From: Gammaproteobacteria bacterium
GTDB taxonomy: Bacteria; Pseudomonadota; Gammaproteobacteria; Chromatiales; Chromatiaceae
Assembly: GCA_011389885.1 (NCBI GenBank)
Contig: JAABTK010000011.1
Span: 1 to 64,000 of the forward strand
Direction: 5' to 3'
Length of the DNA stretch: 64,000 nt
Below, one piece after another: positions 18,817-29,054 of this stretch (within the stretch, counting starts at the first letter, position 1; the number at the start of each line of letters is the position of its first letter). The translations under genes were made by a program, and so were the position numbers. Below the pieces are notes generated by a model. The model ran no database searches. It was not told where the DNA came from and saw only the letters and a program-made list of their open reading frames with translations.

Positions 18817-20349
18817 ATGCACCAAATCATCGAAAGACTGGAAGAAAAACGCGCCGCGGCCCGCCTGGGCGGGGGCGAAATCCGCATTGCCAAACAGCAC
18901 CAGAAAGGCAAGCTCACGGCGCGGGAGCGCATCGAGCTGTTCCTCGACCCCGGCTCCTTCGAGGAGTGGGATATGTTCGTGGAACACCGCTGCGTGGACT
19001 TCGGCATGGAGGGGCAGAAGATCCCCGGCGACGGCGTGGTCACCGGCTACGGTACGGTGAACGGGCGACTGGTGTTCGTGTTCAGCCAGGACTTCACGGT
19101 CTTCGGCGGCGCCCTGTCGCAGGCCCATGCGGACAAAATCTGTAAGGTGATGGACCATGCGATGAGGGTGGGCGCGCCGGTCATCGGCCTCAACGACTCG
19201 GGCGGGGCGCGCATCCAGGAGGGGGTGGACTCCCTGGCCGGCTACGCCGACGTGTTTCAGCGCAACGTCATGGCCTCCGGCGTGATTCCGCAAATTTCGA
19301 TGATTATGGGCCCCTGCGCCGGCGGCGCAGTCTATTCGCCAGCCATCACCGATTTTATTTTCATGGTCCAGGACAGCTCCTATATGTTCGTCACCGGTCC
19401 CGAGGTGGTGAAGACGGTGACCCACGAGGCCGTCACCGCCGAGGAGCTGGGCGGGGCCCTGACCCACTCCGGCCGGTCCGGCGTCTCGGACCTGGCGTTC
19501 GAGAACGACGTGGCGGCGCTGTTGATGCTGCGCCGTTTCGTGAATTTTCTGCCCGCCAATAATCGCGAAAAGCCGCCGCTCTGGCCCTGTGAAGACCCCA
19601 CGGACCGCATGGAGCCGTCGCTCGATACCCTGGTCCCCGACGACCCCAACAAGCCCTACGACATAAAGGAGCTGATTCAAAAGATCGTGGACGAGGGCGA
19701 TTTCTTTGAACTGCAACCCAGCTTCGCCGGCAACATCATTACCGGCTTCGGGCGCATGCAGGGCAGTACCGTCGGCATCGTGGCCAATCAGCCCATGGTG
19801 TTGGCGGGCTGTTTGGATATCGACTCGTCGCGCAAGGCGGCGCGCTTCGTGCGCTTTTGCGACGCCTTTAACATCCCGCTGGTCACGCTGGTGGACGTGC
19901 CCGGCTTCCTGCCGGGGACCTCTCAGGAGTACGGCGCCATTATCAAGCACGGGGCCAAGCTGCTCTACGCCTACGCCGAGGCCACCGTGCCCAAGGTCAC
20001 CCTGATCACCCGCAAGGCCTACGGCGGGGCCTATGACGTGATGTCCTCCAAGCACCTGCGCGGCGACGTGAATCTAGCCTGGCCCAGCGCCGAGATCGCG
20101 GTAATGGGCCCCAAGGGGGCGGTGGAGATCATCTTCCGCGCCGACAGCGGCGACGCGGCGAAGATCGCCGCCCGCACCGAAGAGTACCGCAGCAAGTTCG
20201 CCAACCCCTTCGTGGCCGGGGCCCGGGGCTTTATCGACGACGTGATCATGCCCCACGCCACCCGCAAACGCATCTGCCGCTCGCTGGCGATGCTGCGGGA
20301 CAAACAGCTGGACAATCCGTGGCGCAAGCACGGGAACATCCCGTTGTGA
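18817..20349 (+). CDS. pccB: Propionyl-CoA carboxylase beta subunit (carboxyltransferase)
   Basis: 510 residues. Carboxyltransferase motifs are clear: [72 protein letters not shown] in the N-domain, and [39 protein letters not shown] in the C-domain. It transfers CO2 from carboxybiotin to propionyl-CoA, giving (S)-methylmalonyl-CoA. The partner biotin carboxylase/BCCP subunit (pccA) is not in the window. Substrate choice over acetyl-CoA is inferred from the adjacent mutase. Confidence 0.92.
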   Translation: MHQIIERLEEKRAAARLGGGEIRIAKQHQKGKLTARERIELFLDPGSFEEWDMFVEHRCVDFGMEGQKIPGDGVVTGYGTVNGRLVFVFSQDFTVFGGALSQAHADKICKVMDHAMRVGAPVIGLNDSGGARIQEGVDSLAGYADVFQRNVMASGVIPQISMIMGPCAGGAVYSPAITDFIFMVQDSSYMFVTGPEVVKTVTHEAVTAEELGGALTHSGRSGVSDLAFENDVAALLMLRRFVNFLPANNREKPPLWPCEDPTDRMEPSLDTLVPDDPNKPYDIKELIQKIVDEGDFFELQPSFAGNIITGFGRMQGSTVGIVANQPMVLAGCLDIDSSRKAARFVRFCDAFNIPLVTLVDVPGFLPGTSQEYGAIIKHGAKLLYAYAEATVPKVTLITRKAYGGAYDVMSSKHLRGDVNLAWPSAEIAVMGPKGAVEIIFRADSGDAAKIAARTEEYRSKFANPFVAGARGFIDDVIMPHATRKRICRSLAMLRDKQLDNPWRKHGNIPL

Positions 20350-20394
20350 TTCGAGTTCTTTGGAGTCCGCGGCCCTAGCCGGGGCGAGGTGGCG

Positions 20395-20560
20395 CCAAAA
20401 ACAACGAAAACACGCATCCCTGGTGGTTTTAGAACGCAGAGGACACGAAGAACCGCAGAGGGCGCGGAGGTTATTGGGTTTTGCAAGGCAGGGGGCTCAC
20501 TGCAAGAAAAACTCTGCGCCCTCCGCGTTCCTTTGCGTCCTCTGCGTTCCCAAAGCGGGC
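20395..20560. repeat. Family C element, copy 5
   Basis: Contains AAAACAACGAAAACACGCAT, then TTTTAGAACGCAGAGGACAC and GAACCGCAGAGGGCGCGGAG, and ends with the inverted block GCGTCCTCTGCGTTCCCAAA. It fills the gap between pccB and trpD; neither gene's stop codon lies in it. Confidence 0.65.
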
Positions 20561-20593
20561 CCCATCCGTGATCGATCCGAATCGTCCTGCGAC

Positions 20594-21613
20594 TCAAAAC
20601 CCCTGCGTCAACACCACCAGCCGATCCAGGCGGTTGCGCGCCTCGCCGGAGCGAATCGCGGCATCGGCCTGCTCCACCCCGGCGGCCAGGGTGTTGGCCA
20701 GGCCCGCGGCGTAGATGGCCGCACCGGCGTTGAGCATCACAATATCCCGCGCCGGGCCGGGCTGGTCCTCCAGCACGCCGCGAATCATCGCCAGACTCTG
20801 CTCCACGCTGTCGGCCTTAATTCGGTCGATGGGGGTGCGCTTGACCTCAAAATCCTCGGGCATAATGCTGAAGCGGCGCACTTGGCCGTCTTTGAGTTCG
20901 GCGATTTCGGTGTTTTCGCCGATACTGATTTCGTCCAGACCGTCGCGGGCATGCACCACCAGCACATGCCGGCTGCCCAGCCTCTGCAACACCAAGGCCA
21001 GGGGTTCGAGCAGGGTGTCACTGAATACGCCGAGCACCTGATTGGGCGCGCCGGCGGGGTTGGTCAGGGGGCCGAGCACATTAAAGATGGTGCGCGCGCC
21101 CATCTCCTTGCGCGGACCGATGGCGTGTTTCATGGCGCCGTGATGGGCCGGCGCGAACATAAAGCCTACGCCGGTCTCTCTCACGCAATGGGCCACCTGC
21201 TCCGGCGTAAGGTCCAGCCGCACCCCGGCGGCCTCCAGTACGTCGGCGGAGCCGGACTTGGAGGACACCGAACGATTGCCGTGCTTGGCCACCCGGGCCC
21301 CGGCCGCGGCGGCCACGAAGGCCGCGGCGGTGGAGATATTGAAGCTGCCGGAGGCGTCGCCGCCGGTGCCGCAGGTGTCCACCAGGTGCGGGCCATCGGC
21401 GGTGTCCACCCGCGTGACCAGTTCCCGCATCACCGAGGCGGCGGCGGCGATCTCAGCCACGGTTTCGCCCTTCATGCGCAGGCCGATCAAAAAGCCGCCG
21501 ACCTGCGCCGACGTGGCCCCCCCGGTCATAATGGTGCGCATCACCTCGGTCATTTGTTCGGCGGAGAGATCGTGGCGGCCGATTACTTGATTGATCGCTT
21601 GCGGCATATCCAT
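20594..21613 (-). CDS. trpD: Anthranilate phosphoribosyltransferase
   Basis: 339 residues, the usual length. It has the glycine-rich PRPP-binding signature [20 protein letters not shown], followed by [20 protein letters not shown] and [20 protein letters not shown], all specific to TrpD. It joins anthranilate to PRPP, the second step of tryptophan synthesis. It lies after trpE and trpG in the same direction, but a 254-base palindromic repeat separates it from trpG. trpC does not follow. Confidence 0.95.
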   Translation of the reverse strand: MDMPQAINQVIGRHDLSAEQMTEVMRTIMTGGATSAQVGGFLIGLRMKGETVAEIAAAASVMRELVTRVDTADGPHLVDTCGTGGDASGSFNISTAAAFVAAAAGARVAKHGNRSVSSKSGSADVLEAAGVRLDLTPEQVAHCVRETGVGFMFAPAHHGAMKHAIGPRKEMGARTIFNVLGPLTNPAGAPNQVLGVFSDTLLEPLALVLQRLGSRHVLVVHARDGLDEISIGENTEIAELKDGQVRRFSIMPEDFEVKRTPIDRIKADSVEQSLAMIRGVLEDQPGPARDIVMLNAGAAIYAAGLANTLAAGVEQADAAIRSGEARNRLDRLVVLTQGF

Positions 21614-21625
21614 GGGCTGTACCTT

Positions 21626-21858
21626 TGTTTTAGTTCTGAGTTCTGAGTTCTGAGTTCTGAGTTCTGGGTGCTTAGTGCTGAGTGCTGAGAGCGTAGGCTG
21701 GGCAAAGGCGCTCCTCCGGTCATTTGGCTTGGTCGCGGTCTGCCAGCGCCGTGCCCATCGAGGGCGCCTATGATGGGCGCGGCGCTGAAAGATTGGCGGA
21801 TCTTTGAGGGTTTGCGGGAGCGCCTTTGCCCATCCGCTTCTCCTAGCCCCTAACTTCT
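21626..21858. repeat. Palindromic element with heptamer ends between trpG and trpD
   Basis: The left end is a tandem GTTCTGA array (21630-21690, drifting into GTGCTGA). The right end is CTAACTTCTAACTTC. Inside lies a perfect 15-bp inverted repeat, GGGCAAAGGCGCTCC (21700-21714) and GGAGCGCCTTTGCCC (21817-21831), enclosing about 100 bases without an ORF. It looks like a small non-autonomous element. Confidence 0.75.
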
Positions 21859-21867
21859 AACTTCGTC

Positions 21868-22449
21868 TCACTGGCCTTCGATGAAGTTCCTCAACAGGTC
21901 ATGCCCATGCTCGGTGAGGATGGATTCGGGGTGGAACTGCACGCCCTGAATCGGCAGCTCCCGATGGCGCAGGCCCATGATCTCGTCGCGGCTGCCGTCT
22001 TGCTTTTGGGTCCAGGCGGTGACCTCCAGGCAATCCGGCAGGTTCTGTTCGTTCACCACCAGCGAATGATAACGGGTGGCGGTGTAGGGGCTGCCGAGGC
22101 CGCTGAAGACGCCGGTGTCGGCATGATAGACCGGTGAGGTCTTGCCATGCATCACCTCCCGGGCGTGAATGATTTCGCCGCCGAAGGCCTGGCCAATGGA
22201 TTGATGCCCGAGGCAGACCCCGAGGATCGGGATGCGCCCGCCATAGGTCTTGATGGTCTCCACCGAGATGCCCGCCTCGCTGGGCGTGCAGGGGCCGGGC
22301 GAGATCACGATCCATTCGGGCCGCATGGCCGCGATGGCGTCCGCCGCGATTTCGTCGTTGCGCACCACCCGCACCGCCACCCCCAGCTCGCCGAAGTACT
22401 GCACCAGGTTGTAGGTGAAGGAGTCGTAGTTGTCGATCATCAGCAGCAT
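21868..22449 (-). CDS. trpG: Anthranilate synthase component II (glutamine amidotransferase)
   Basis: 193 residues. The class I glutaminase core is present: [34 protein letters not shown], the nucleophile cysteine in [15 protein letters not shown], and the His-Glu pair in [14 protein letters not shown]. It supplies ammonia from glutamine to TrpE. The start is three bases after the trpE stop, so the two are co-translated in equal amounts. PabA is an alternative in some genomes, but the context is trp. Confidence 0.95.
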   Translation of the reverse strand: MLLMIDNYDSFTYNLVQYFGELGVAVRVVRNDEIAADAIAAMRPEWIVISPGPCTPSEAGISVETIKTYGGRIPILGVCLGHQSIGQAFGGEIIHAREVMHGKTSPVYHADTGVFSGLGSPYTATRYHSLVVNEQNLPDCLEVTAWTQKQDGSRDEIMGLRHRELPIQGVQFHPESILTEHGHDLLRNFIEGQ

Positions 22450-22452
22450 GGC

Positions 22453-23949
22453 TCAGTCCTCCCCGCAGCGATGGGCGCCCAGGCCGCGCTCGGCCAGGGC
22501 CACGGCCCGAAACACCGCCCGGCCCTTGTTCATGGTCTCTTTCCATTCCAGTTCCGGGACCGAGTCGGCCACGATGCCGGCGCCGGCCTGGATATGCAGG
22601 GTTCCGTCCTTAATCACCGCGGTGCGAATGGCGATGGCGGTGTCCATATTGCCGTTCCAGGACAGGTAGCCCACGGCGCCGGAATAGACCCCCCGCTTCA
22701 CCGGCTCCAGTTCGTCGATAATCTCCATGGCGCGGATCTTGGGCGCCCCGCTCACGGTGCCGGCGGGAAAGGTGGCGCGCAGCACGTCGATGGCGGTCAT
22801 GTCCGGCTTCAGCTTGCCCACCACATTGGACACGATGTGCATGACGTGGGAGTAGCGCTCGACGATCATGCGATCCGTGACCTGCACGCTGCCCACCTCC
22901 GCCACCCGTCCGGCGTCGTTGCGCCCGAGATCGATCAGCATCAGGTGCTCGGCCAGCTCCTTGGGGTCCGCCAGCAGCTCCGCCTCCATGGCCTGATCCT
23001 CCGCCTCGCTGCGCCCCCGGCGACGGGTGCCGGCGATGGGGCGCACCGAGACCTGGCCATCCTCCAGCCGGGTCAGGATCTCCGGCGAGGAGCCCACGAT
23101 CTGGAACTCGCCCATGTTCAGAAAGTACATATAGGGCGAGGGATTGAGCCCGCGCAATGCCCGATACAGGTCCAGCGGCGGGGCCTGAAACGGAATCGAG
23201 AGCCGTTGCGACAGCACCACCTGCATGCAGTCGCCGTCGAGAATATATTGCTTGGTGCGCTCCACCGCCCGCTTGAAGCCCGCCTCGGTGAAGCCGGAGA
23301 TGAAATGCTCTTCCTGCACCTCGCGCCCGAGCGTAGATCGGGCCGGCCGCAGCAAGGGCAGCTCGATGCGCCTCACCAGCTCCCGCAGGCGGGCGTTAGC
23401 GCTGGCCAGCGTGTGGCCCTGGCTGGGGTCGGCATGCACGATCACATAGAGCTTGCCGGCGAGGTTATCGAACACCACCACCTCGTCCGACACCATTAGC
23501 ACGATATCCGGGGTTTCGATCAGGTCCGGATTGGGGCATTGGGCCAGGCGCGGCTCGATATAGCGAATGCTATCATAGCCGAAAAACCCCACCAGCCCCC
23601 CGGTGAAGCGCGGCAGCTCCTCGTTCGGGGCGGCCTGAAAGCGGGCCTGAAAGCCCTCAATGAAGGCCAACGGATCGGTCTCTTCGGACTCCTCCGACAC
23701 CTGCGCGCCGCGGATCACCCGCACACGCCGACCCCTCACCTCCAAGCGCTGCTCGCAGGGCAGGCCGATAATGGAATAACGGCCCCATTTCTCGCCGCCC
23801 TGCACCGACTCCAGCAGGTACGAAAAAGGCCCGTCGGCCAGCTTCAGGTAGACGCTCAGCGGGGTGTCGAGGTCCGCCAGGACCTCGCACATCACGGGGA
23901 TTCGGTTATAGCCCTGCGCCGACAGGGCCGCAAACTGTTCAGGAGTCAT
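22453..23949 (-). CDS. trpE: Anthranilate synthase component I
   Basis: 498 residues from the ATG at 23949, which has GAGAGG just upstream; an ATG at 23967 is also in frame. The N-terminus carries the tryptophan feedback motif in [20 protein letters not shown]. The chorismate-binding domain follows, with [52 protein letters not shown] and [17 protein letters not shown]. It converts chorismate and ammonia to anthranilate. First gene of trpE-trpG-(element)-trpD. Confidence 0.95.
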   Translation of the reverse strand: MTPEQFAALSAQGYNRIPVMCEVLADLDTPLSVYLKLADGPFSYLLESVQGGEKWGRYSIIGLPCEQRLEVRGRRVRVIRGAQVSEESEETDPLAFIEGFQARFQAAPNEELPRFTGGLVGFFGYDSIRYIEPRLAQCPNPDLIETPDIVLMVSDEVVVFDNLAGKLYVIVHADPSQGHTLASANARLRELVRRIELPLLRPARSTLGREVQEEHFISGFTEAGFKRAVERTKQYILDGDCMQVVLSQRLSIPFQAPPLDLYRALRGLNPSPYMYFLNMGEFQIVGSSPEILTRLEDGQVSVRPIAGTRRRGRSEAEDQAMEAELLADPKELAEHLMLIDLGRNDAGRVAEVGSVQVTDRMIVERYSHVMHIVSNVVGKLKPDMTAIDVLRATFPAGTVSGAPKIRAMEIIDELEPVKRGVYSGAVGYLSWNGNMDTAIAIRTAVIKDGTLHIQAGAGIVADSVPELEWKETMNKGRAVFRAVALAERGLGAHRCGED

Positions 23950-24156
23950 TTTTCCTCTCCACACCAAAGATCGAAGACAAACCCATGCACAACGCGCAAG
24001 CGAGCCTCACCCGCGCCATCGGGCGCCGGTCTTCAACGTCTTGTGGTGGTCGAGGAAGTACATGCCTTTAGGGTTGGCTCGAATAATCAGACAAAGACCC
24101 GCCTAAGATAAACCAAAAAGCCCCGAGGTGCGAGCGCTTCGCCCGCCAAAGGCCGG

Positions 24157-24465
24157 TTATTCCCGCCCCGCCTGGATGATCACCTCAAACGCCTCCAGCG
24201 CGCCCTCCCGGCTAAACGCCTCCTTGGGCATAGGGTTTTTGTGCGCGGCGGCGAAGTCCTCCGACGCCACCCACTGCTGAAAGGCCTCCCGGCTCTCCCA
24301 GGTGGTCTGCACCAAATAGGGCGTATCCGGATTCTCGGGCCGCATCACCTGCATGCGGATGCAGCCCGGCTGCTGCTCCACCCGGCCGGCGCGCTTACGG
24401 AAGCGCGCCTCGAAGCGCTCTTCCCAGCCCGCAGCGACGTAGATGCGGTTGGTGACTATAAGCAT
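24157..24465 (-). CDS. Antibiotic biosynthesis monooxygenase (ABM) domain protein
   Basis: 102 residues forming a single dimeric alpha/beta-barrel ABM domain: MLIVTNRIYVAAGWEERFEA, RFRKRAGRVEQQPGCIRMQV and YLVQTTWESREAFQQWVASE. These small proteins include heme-degrading and quinone monooxygenases, but many are uncharacterised; conserved heme ligands cannot be asserted. It lies upstream of trpE on the same strand with a 200-base gap, so it need not be in the operon. Confidence 0.82.
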   Translation of the reverse strand: MLIVTNRIYVAAGWEERFEARFRKRAGRVEQQPGCIRMQVMRPENPDTPYLVQTTWESREAFQQWVASEDFAAAHKNPMPKEAFSREGALEAFEVIIQAGRE

Positions 24466-24531
24466 ATTGAGTTCTCGTTCAGATTGTTTGGATTCTTGTC
24501 CTTGGCGTGCAAGGCCCCAGGGGGAGCCTTG

Positions 24532-25002
24532 CTAGTGCGGCTGCGCTCAAATAACGGAAACAACACCCTTTAGGAACGCAGAGGGTACCGAGGACCGCAG
24601 AGAGCGCGGAGGAGGTTTTGCTTGAGCGTCCCCGCGTTCCAGGGCGGGGATGCCTGGCCGCCGCTCTAGCCACGCCGCCTGGAGTACAGCCCTCGGGCTG
24701 TGCGGTTCTTCGTGTGCTCGGTACTCCAAAATCGTCCCGGTTGCCAGCTCGTCAAACGGAGTGTCAAACGCGAGTTTGAAACACCGCTGGTCCCCAAACT
24801 CCCGCTTGGGGACCCGCGTCTTGGCAGCGATAGCTTCCCAAGCCATTCGGCAAGCTAGCGCTTGCAAGACAGGCATTGCCAAGGAGACTGTGGGAACGAG
24901 CATGAAATCGAAACCCCTCTCTGCGCCCTCTGCGGTTCTCCGTGTGCCCTGCGCTCCGAGAGCGCCTGGGTTGTTTCCGATACTTAGGCGCAGACGGACT
25001 AG
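24532..25002. repeat. Palindromic dispersed element, family C, copy 6 (471 bp, complete)
   Basis: The left end CTAGTGCGGCTGCGCTCAAA continues TAACGGAAACAAC. The right end, read in reverse, is CTAGTCCGTCTGCGCCTAAG then TATCGGAAACAAC. By eye 27 of 33 terminal bases match. The interior holds AACGCAGAG blocks and the nested GGCAAGCTAGCGCTTGCAAG module also seen at 11.9 and 56.4 kb. This is the best-preserved copy for defining the element and fills the 572-base gap. Confidence 0.85.
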
Positions 25003-25037
25003 AATGCACCCGATGTAAAACGGGTCGGCATGCCGAG

Positions 25038-25321
25038 TCAAAGCGGCTCCGCCTCGCTTAGCACCTGAGCGCGAATCCGCGGATGGCGGGCCTTTTCTGT
25101 CACCACATCCCCCCGCCGTCCGAGCAGGTCGCAAAGGTCGGCCTGGAAACCGCCCAAGGCGAGCCCGCTGCGTCCCTTTTCCAGTTCCACCAAAAGGTCT
25201 ACATCACTGTCCGGGCGCACCTCACCCCCCGCATGGACCCGAATAGGCGAACATTACGGATGCCGCGACGCTGCGCAATGCCGCGGATGGCTAGGCAGTT
25301 GGTTTTGACCAGCGGATGCAT
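25038..25321 (-). pseudogene. MNT-type nucleotidyltransferase, frameshifted
   Basis: An ATG at 25321 opens MHPLVKTNCLAIRGIAQRRG, then IRNVRLFGSMRG, the start of a minimal nucleotidyltransferase domain. The frame then breaks in a run of six G (25232-25240 region). One extra G would join it to the downstream frame EVRPDSDVDLLVELEKGRSG and complete the motif GSx3GEx4SDVD at the right spacing. The rest, ending RAQVLSEAEPL, has the usual C-terminus. MNT proteins usually act as antitoxins (AMPylators) of HEPN toxins; no HEPN gene is present. The start lies one base after the pentapeptide gene's stop, so the two were coupled. A sequencing error in the G run is the alternative. Confidence 0.75.
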
Positions 25322-25322
25322 C

Positions 25323-25970
25323 CTACTCCCCATCGAAGCTCATGATGTCGGCCCCGGTGTCGTCCGCCATGGACTGCCCGCTCCAGGGGGCCTTGCCGCA
25401 GTAGACCGCCCCCTCGGCGTCCACGTTCAGGAAATCGGCCCGGGTGAGATTGGTCTCGCGGAAGTCCGTGCCGCGCAGGTTGCAGGCATGAAACAGGGCC
25501 TGCTGCAAATCCGAACCGCGCAGCACCGCCCCGCTCAGATTCGATCCGGTGAGATCGGTCCCGTGCAGCTTGGAGTCCAGGATCTGCGCCCCGCTGAAGT
25601 CCGTGGTGCGGCAGCGGGCCGCGTCGAGGTTGCAAATCAGCAGCTTGGCGCCCGCGAGCTTGGCCCCGCCCAGCTCGGCCGCGCCGAGGTCCGCCCGCTG
25701 CAAGCGGGCCTGGCTGAGGTCGGCCTCGCGCAGGTCCGCACCGGCGAGGTTGGCATCCTGCACCCAGGCCGCCTCCAGTTTCGCGCCGTGCAGATCGGCC
25801 CCGTGCAGATCACTGCCCGAGAGCATCGCCGCGGACAGGTCCTGGCCCGCCAGGTCCAGCCCGCGCAGGTCGGCGAAGGAGAGATCGGCGTTGACCAGCG
25901 AACCATTCTTGCCGCGACCCTCAAGCAGGGCCTCGGGGGTGTCGAAACGTTCCAGTTCGGATTCAGGCAT
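25323..25970 (-). CDS. Pentapeptide-repeat protein
   Basis: 215 residues made almost entirely of A(D/N)LXX repeats, for example LVNADLSFADLRGLDLAGQD, LSAAMLSGSDLHGADLHGAK and DLREADLSQARLQRADLGAA, which fold as a right-handed quadrilateral beta helix. A short non-repeat head (MPESELERFDTPEALLEGRG) and tail (APWSGQSMADDTGADIM) flank about 30 repeats. Some such proteins mimic DNA and protect gyrase, but there is no specific sign of that here. It is followed immediately by a frameshifted MNT nucleotidyltransferase. Confidence 0.88.
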   Translation of the reverse strand: MPESELERFDTPEALLEGRGKNGSLVNADLSFADLRGLDLAGQDLSAAMLSGSDLHGADLHGAKLEAAWVQDANLAGADLREADLSQARLQRADLGAAELGGAKLAGAKLLICNLDAARCRTTDFSGAQILDSKLHGTDLTGSNLSGAVLRGSDLQQALFHACNLRGTDFRETNLTRADFLNVDAEGAVYCGKAPWSGQSMADDTGADIMSFDGE

Positions 25971-25995
25971 TGCAAGCCGCTCGGGTCGGTTGGTT

Positions 25996-26085
25996 TATGA
26001 CGCAAAGGGCCTCGTCGTCGGGGCCTTCGCAACTATAACGCAAAGGGCCTCGTCGCCGGAGCCGCCTCCACTATAACGCAAAGCG
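25996..26085. repeat. Short direct repeats upstream of the pentapeptide gene
   Basis: GACGCAAAGGGCCTCGTCG, AACGCAAAGGGCCTCGTCG and a shorter AACGCAAAGCGCG lie about 37 bases apart. The remaining gap up to 26360 has no ORF I can support; it is AT-richer near 26270-26330, where the promoter of the GEVED gene probably lies. Confidence 0.6.
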
Positions 26086-26360
26086 CGCCAAGAAGGCGCA
26101 ACGGGCGCAAAGGCCGTTATTGTTTCTGTTGCTTTTCGGCAACACACACAGCCCGATGCCTGTGGCCCAAACGGCCAAGCGGCGTTGGGACGAGGAAGCA
26201 AGGCCTCGCTGCACCCCCACTATTACACCTAAACCAACAGGGTATTCACCCCGCTATGCGGCCCCGGGCAAAAACTTAAAAAAAAATCTAGGAAAACACC
26301 GGAACCTTAGGTTATCATTAGGGAAAGTTTCTACCAACCGCTCACAAAGGAGCACGAAAC

Positions 26361-28403
26361 ATGCCTCCCGAACGCGATCACAAGAAGCGGCGTCCCCTGC
26401 ATAGGGCGTGCGCCATCTGGTACGTCGCCCCCCTGCTGGCCTTCGCGGGTCAAGCACTGGGAGGCGCCGCCATTCCTACATTCACCGGCGACGCGGTGGC
26501 CGACTTCGCTGGTTTGACCGGGGTGCAGAACATCCCGGACCCCGAAATCGGCGATGTCGGGGTTCCCAACGAGGCCCCGGCCGGCACGGTCTCCGGTTGG
26601 GATGTCAGCCCCAACGGCATCTATCTGCAATACGGCTGGGACACGGACACCTTATATGTGGGCGTGGACTGCACCGGCATCTGCGGCGACGCCGACGGTA
26701 ACGGCGACCCCAGCGGCACCTCACTTTGGTCGCAACTCAACGGCGGCAAAGACCGCGCCTCCTACGGGGGCGAAGAGTGGATGGCGCTGATTATCGACAC
26801 CGATAACGACGGCAACTTCGAGAGCCAGTCCAGCGATGTGATTGTAGGCATCCCCCGGGGCCAAAACTTCTTCGCCCTGCACGCCGCAATCTTCGATGGC
26901 TCCACCCAAGCGGCCGGGGCCTCCTTCGGCTCGCCGCTGACCAACCCGGTGACCGCCGAGGCCATCCCCGACACCGAAACCCCGGACCTGGAATTCGCGA
27001 TCGAAGATTTCTCCACCCTGCCCGGCTTTGCGTTCAACCCGGATGGCAGCTTCGCCCTGCGCGTCCATTTCGCCCAGGGCTCCGACGAAGACGGCGGCAT
27101 CGGCGAAGAGCATGTGTCAGGCTCGGTCGAATTCCAGGTGCCCCGCGACTATGGCGACGCCCCCGCGCCTTACCCCACCCCGATCTACGGCCAAGACGGC
27201 CGCTTGGTCGGCGACGGCCCCAGCCATGAGCTGAAGGCCCTACTGAATTCTGAGGTTTACCTCGGGTCCTGCGTGGACGGCGAGGCCGCCCCCTTGGTTT
27301 CAGAGGCCACCCCATCGATCATGGCCGACGCCGATGACAACGACGAAGGCAGCTTGACCTTTGGCACCTGCGCCGTCCCCGGCGACGACGAGGACGGCGT
27401 GGAGTTCCTGACCCCGATGTACCCCGGGGAAAAGGCCACCATCCGAGTCACCGCCAACGTGGATTGCTTCCTCAGCGCCTGGATCGACTTCAACGCCGAC
27501 GGCGATTGGGACGACTTGAACGACAACCTGTTCCCCACCGGAAAGGCCTTGGAGCCGGGCGCTCAAGAGTTCGAGATCGACGTACCCGGCAAGGCCCAAC
27601 CCGGCGCCACTTATGCCCGCTTCCGTTGCACCACCGACGGCCCCACCGCCCCCACCGGCGCGGCCTCGGACGGTGAAGTGGAGGACTATCGAGTGATGAT
27701 CCTGGAGGACCCCGACACCCCGCGCGATTACGGTGATGCGCCGAACCCCGCGCTGCCCACCTTGGCCGCCGAAGGCGGGGCCTGTCATGTACTGGGCAGT
27801 GAGGTGTATCTTGGCGATTGCGTGGACAGCGAAGCGGACGGCCAGCCCAACATCAACGCCAGCGGCGACGACAGCGGGGCCGGCCTGGAGACCTACGGCA
27901 GTTGCGCCACCCCCGGGGATGACGAAGACGGCGTAACCTTCGCCTATACCGCCTCCGGAAGCCTCACCCCAGGCGCCACCGAAACCGTCGAGGTCCGCGC
28001 CAATGCCGCCTGCACCCTGAGCGCCTGGATCGACTTCAATGACGACGGCGATGTGAACGACGAGGGCGAGGCGCTATTCCCCGGCGGCCAAGCCCTGGCC
28101 GCTGGATCAAACTCCCTGACCTTCACCGTGCCCGAGTCGGCGCAAGACCTGGCCACCTACGCCCGCTTCCGCTGCACCACCGACGGCGCAACCCAGCCCG
28201 GCGGCTGCGCCAGCGACGGTGAAGTGGAAGACCACCCGGTGATCATCGGCGATGCGCAACGCCCTGAGCCGCCCGAGCCCCCGCCCGGCACCCCGCCCGG
28301 CACCCCGCCCGAAAACATCCCGGTGCTGGGCTTTTGGGGCTGGCTGCTGCTGACCCTGGGCATCGGCGGCCTATACCGGGCCAGCGGTCGCCGCAAGGCC
28401 TAA
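26361..28403 (+). CDS. Secreted GEVED-domain protein with IPTL-CTERM-like sorting tail
   Basis: 680 residues, start supported by AAAGGAG. A signal segment (WYVAPLLAFAGQALGGAA) leads to a novel N-terminal region (about 35-260) and two tandem repeats (about 262-450 and 454-640). Each repeat has YGDAP, an EVYLG(S/D)CVD stretch, PGDDEDGV, LSAWIDFN(A/D)DG, ARFRCTTDG and the closing DGEVEDY or DGEVEDH motif. Calcium-type acidic loops (DTDNDGN) are frequent. The tail is PPEPPPGTPP, then IPVLGFWGWLLLTLGIGGLY and RRKA, resembling IPTL-CTERM signals handled by exosortase-like systems. Likely exported and cell-surface or secreted. A strong terminator follows. Confidence 0.82.
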   Translation: MPPERDHKKRRPLHRACAIWYVAPLLAFAGQALGGAAIPTFTGDAVADFAGLTGVQNIPDPEIGDVGVPNEAPAGTVSGWDVSPNGIYLQYGWDTDTLYVGVDCTGICGDADGNGDPSGTSLWSQLNGGKDRASYGGEEWMALIIDTDNDGNFESQSSDVIVGIPRGQNFFALHAAIFDGSTQAAGASFGSPLTNPVTAEAIPDTETPDLEFAIEDFSTLPGFAFNPDGSFALRVHFAQGSDEDGGIGEEHVSGSVEFQVPRDYGDAPAPYPTPIYGQDGRLVGDGPSHELKALLNSEVYLGSCVDGEAAPLVSEATPSIMADADDNDEGSLTFGTCAVPGDDEDGVEFLTPMYPGEKATIRVTANVDCFLSAWIDFNADGDWDDLNDNLFPTGKALEPGAQEFEIDVPGKAQPGATYARFRCTTDGPTAPTGAASDGEVEDYRVMILEDPDTPRDYGDAPNPALPTLAAEGGACHVLGSEVYLGDCVDSEADGQPNINASGDDSGAGLETYGSCATPGDDEDGVTFAYTASGSLTPGATETVEVRANAACTLSAWIDFNDDGDVNDEGEALFPGGQALAAGSNSLTFTVPESAQDLATYARFRCTTDGATQPGGCASDGEVEDHPVIIGDAQRPEPPEPPPGTPPGTPPENIPVLGFWGWLLLTLGIGGLYRASGRRKA

Positions 28404-28444
28404 GCGGTTTCGGTAAAAAACAGCGCGCAAGCGCTGACCAAAAA

Positions 28445-28476
28445 GGGCGCGCCGGGAGACCGGCGCGCCCTTTTTT
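28445..28476 (+). terminator. Rho-independent terminator after the GEVED gene
   Basis: A perfect 11-bp stem GGGCGCGCCGG/CCGGCGCGCCC with a GAGA loop is followed by six T. A run of A precedes the stem, so it may also work in the other direction. Confidence 0.92.
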
Positions 28477-28493
28477 ATTGCCGGCTGAACCCA

Positions 28494-28973
28494 GTGCGCC
28501 TGGGCGCAAGTATCGGCAACATCAGCGCTTAGGGGCGCAGAGCGCGCAGAGAACACAGCGGGGGTTTGCTTCTAGTGCGCCTGCATGTAGATAACGGAAA
28601 CAACGGCGCCTAGGGACGCAGAGGACCGCAGAGCGTGCGGAGGAGGTTTTGCCGGCCCTAGCTTGTTGTCGTGTCCAGCGGGGGATGCCTGCCCGGCGCC
28701 CCAGCGCCGCCTGGAGTACAGCCCTCGGGCGGTGCGGGTTTTCGGTTACGCGCCCGGGCCAAGGCGGGTACGCACCGAGCCCGCAGTCATACAGGGGGCG
28801 GGCCAGCGAAGCGCATTCGCCGCTAAGGCGGCCGGTGCCGGGTGCGGCGCCAACCCTTCCAATCGAAACACCTCTGCGCCCTCTGCGCCCTCTGCGCCCT
28901 CTGCGGTTCTCCGCGTGCTCTGCGTTCCGAGGGCGCCTGGGTGGTTTCCGATACTTAGGCGCGGTTGCACGAG
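28494..28973. repeat. Family C element, copy 7, with a second partial left end
   Basis: A left half starts near 28494 (AGTGCGCCTGGGCGCAAGTA, then GGCGCAGAG) and is interrupted by a complete element from CTAGTGCGCCTGCATGTAGA (28572) to GATACTTAGGCGCGGTTGCA plus CGAG (28973). The interior contains two or three tandem CTCTGCGCC units. Together they fill the gap between the terminator and the kinase gene. Confidence 0.7.
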
Positions 28974-29054
28974 GTTCGCTCGCTCCCTAAGAATCCTTAC
29001 TTCGGTTCTATAGGCGCCGGGGTGCGAGGCCAATCCCCCGCTGCCGGGCGGGCG

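Noticed and set aside
24020-24110. Possible trp leader peptide upstream of trpE (minus strand, MYFLDHHKTLKTGARWRG)
   Set aside because: Only one Trp codon, and no terminator hairpin with a T run follows before trpE.
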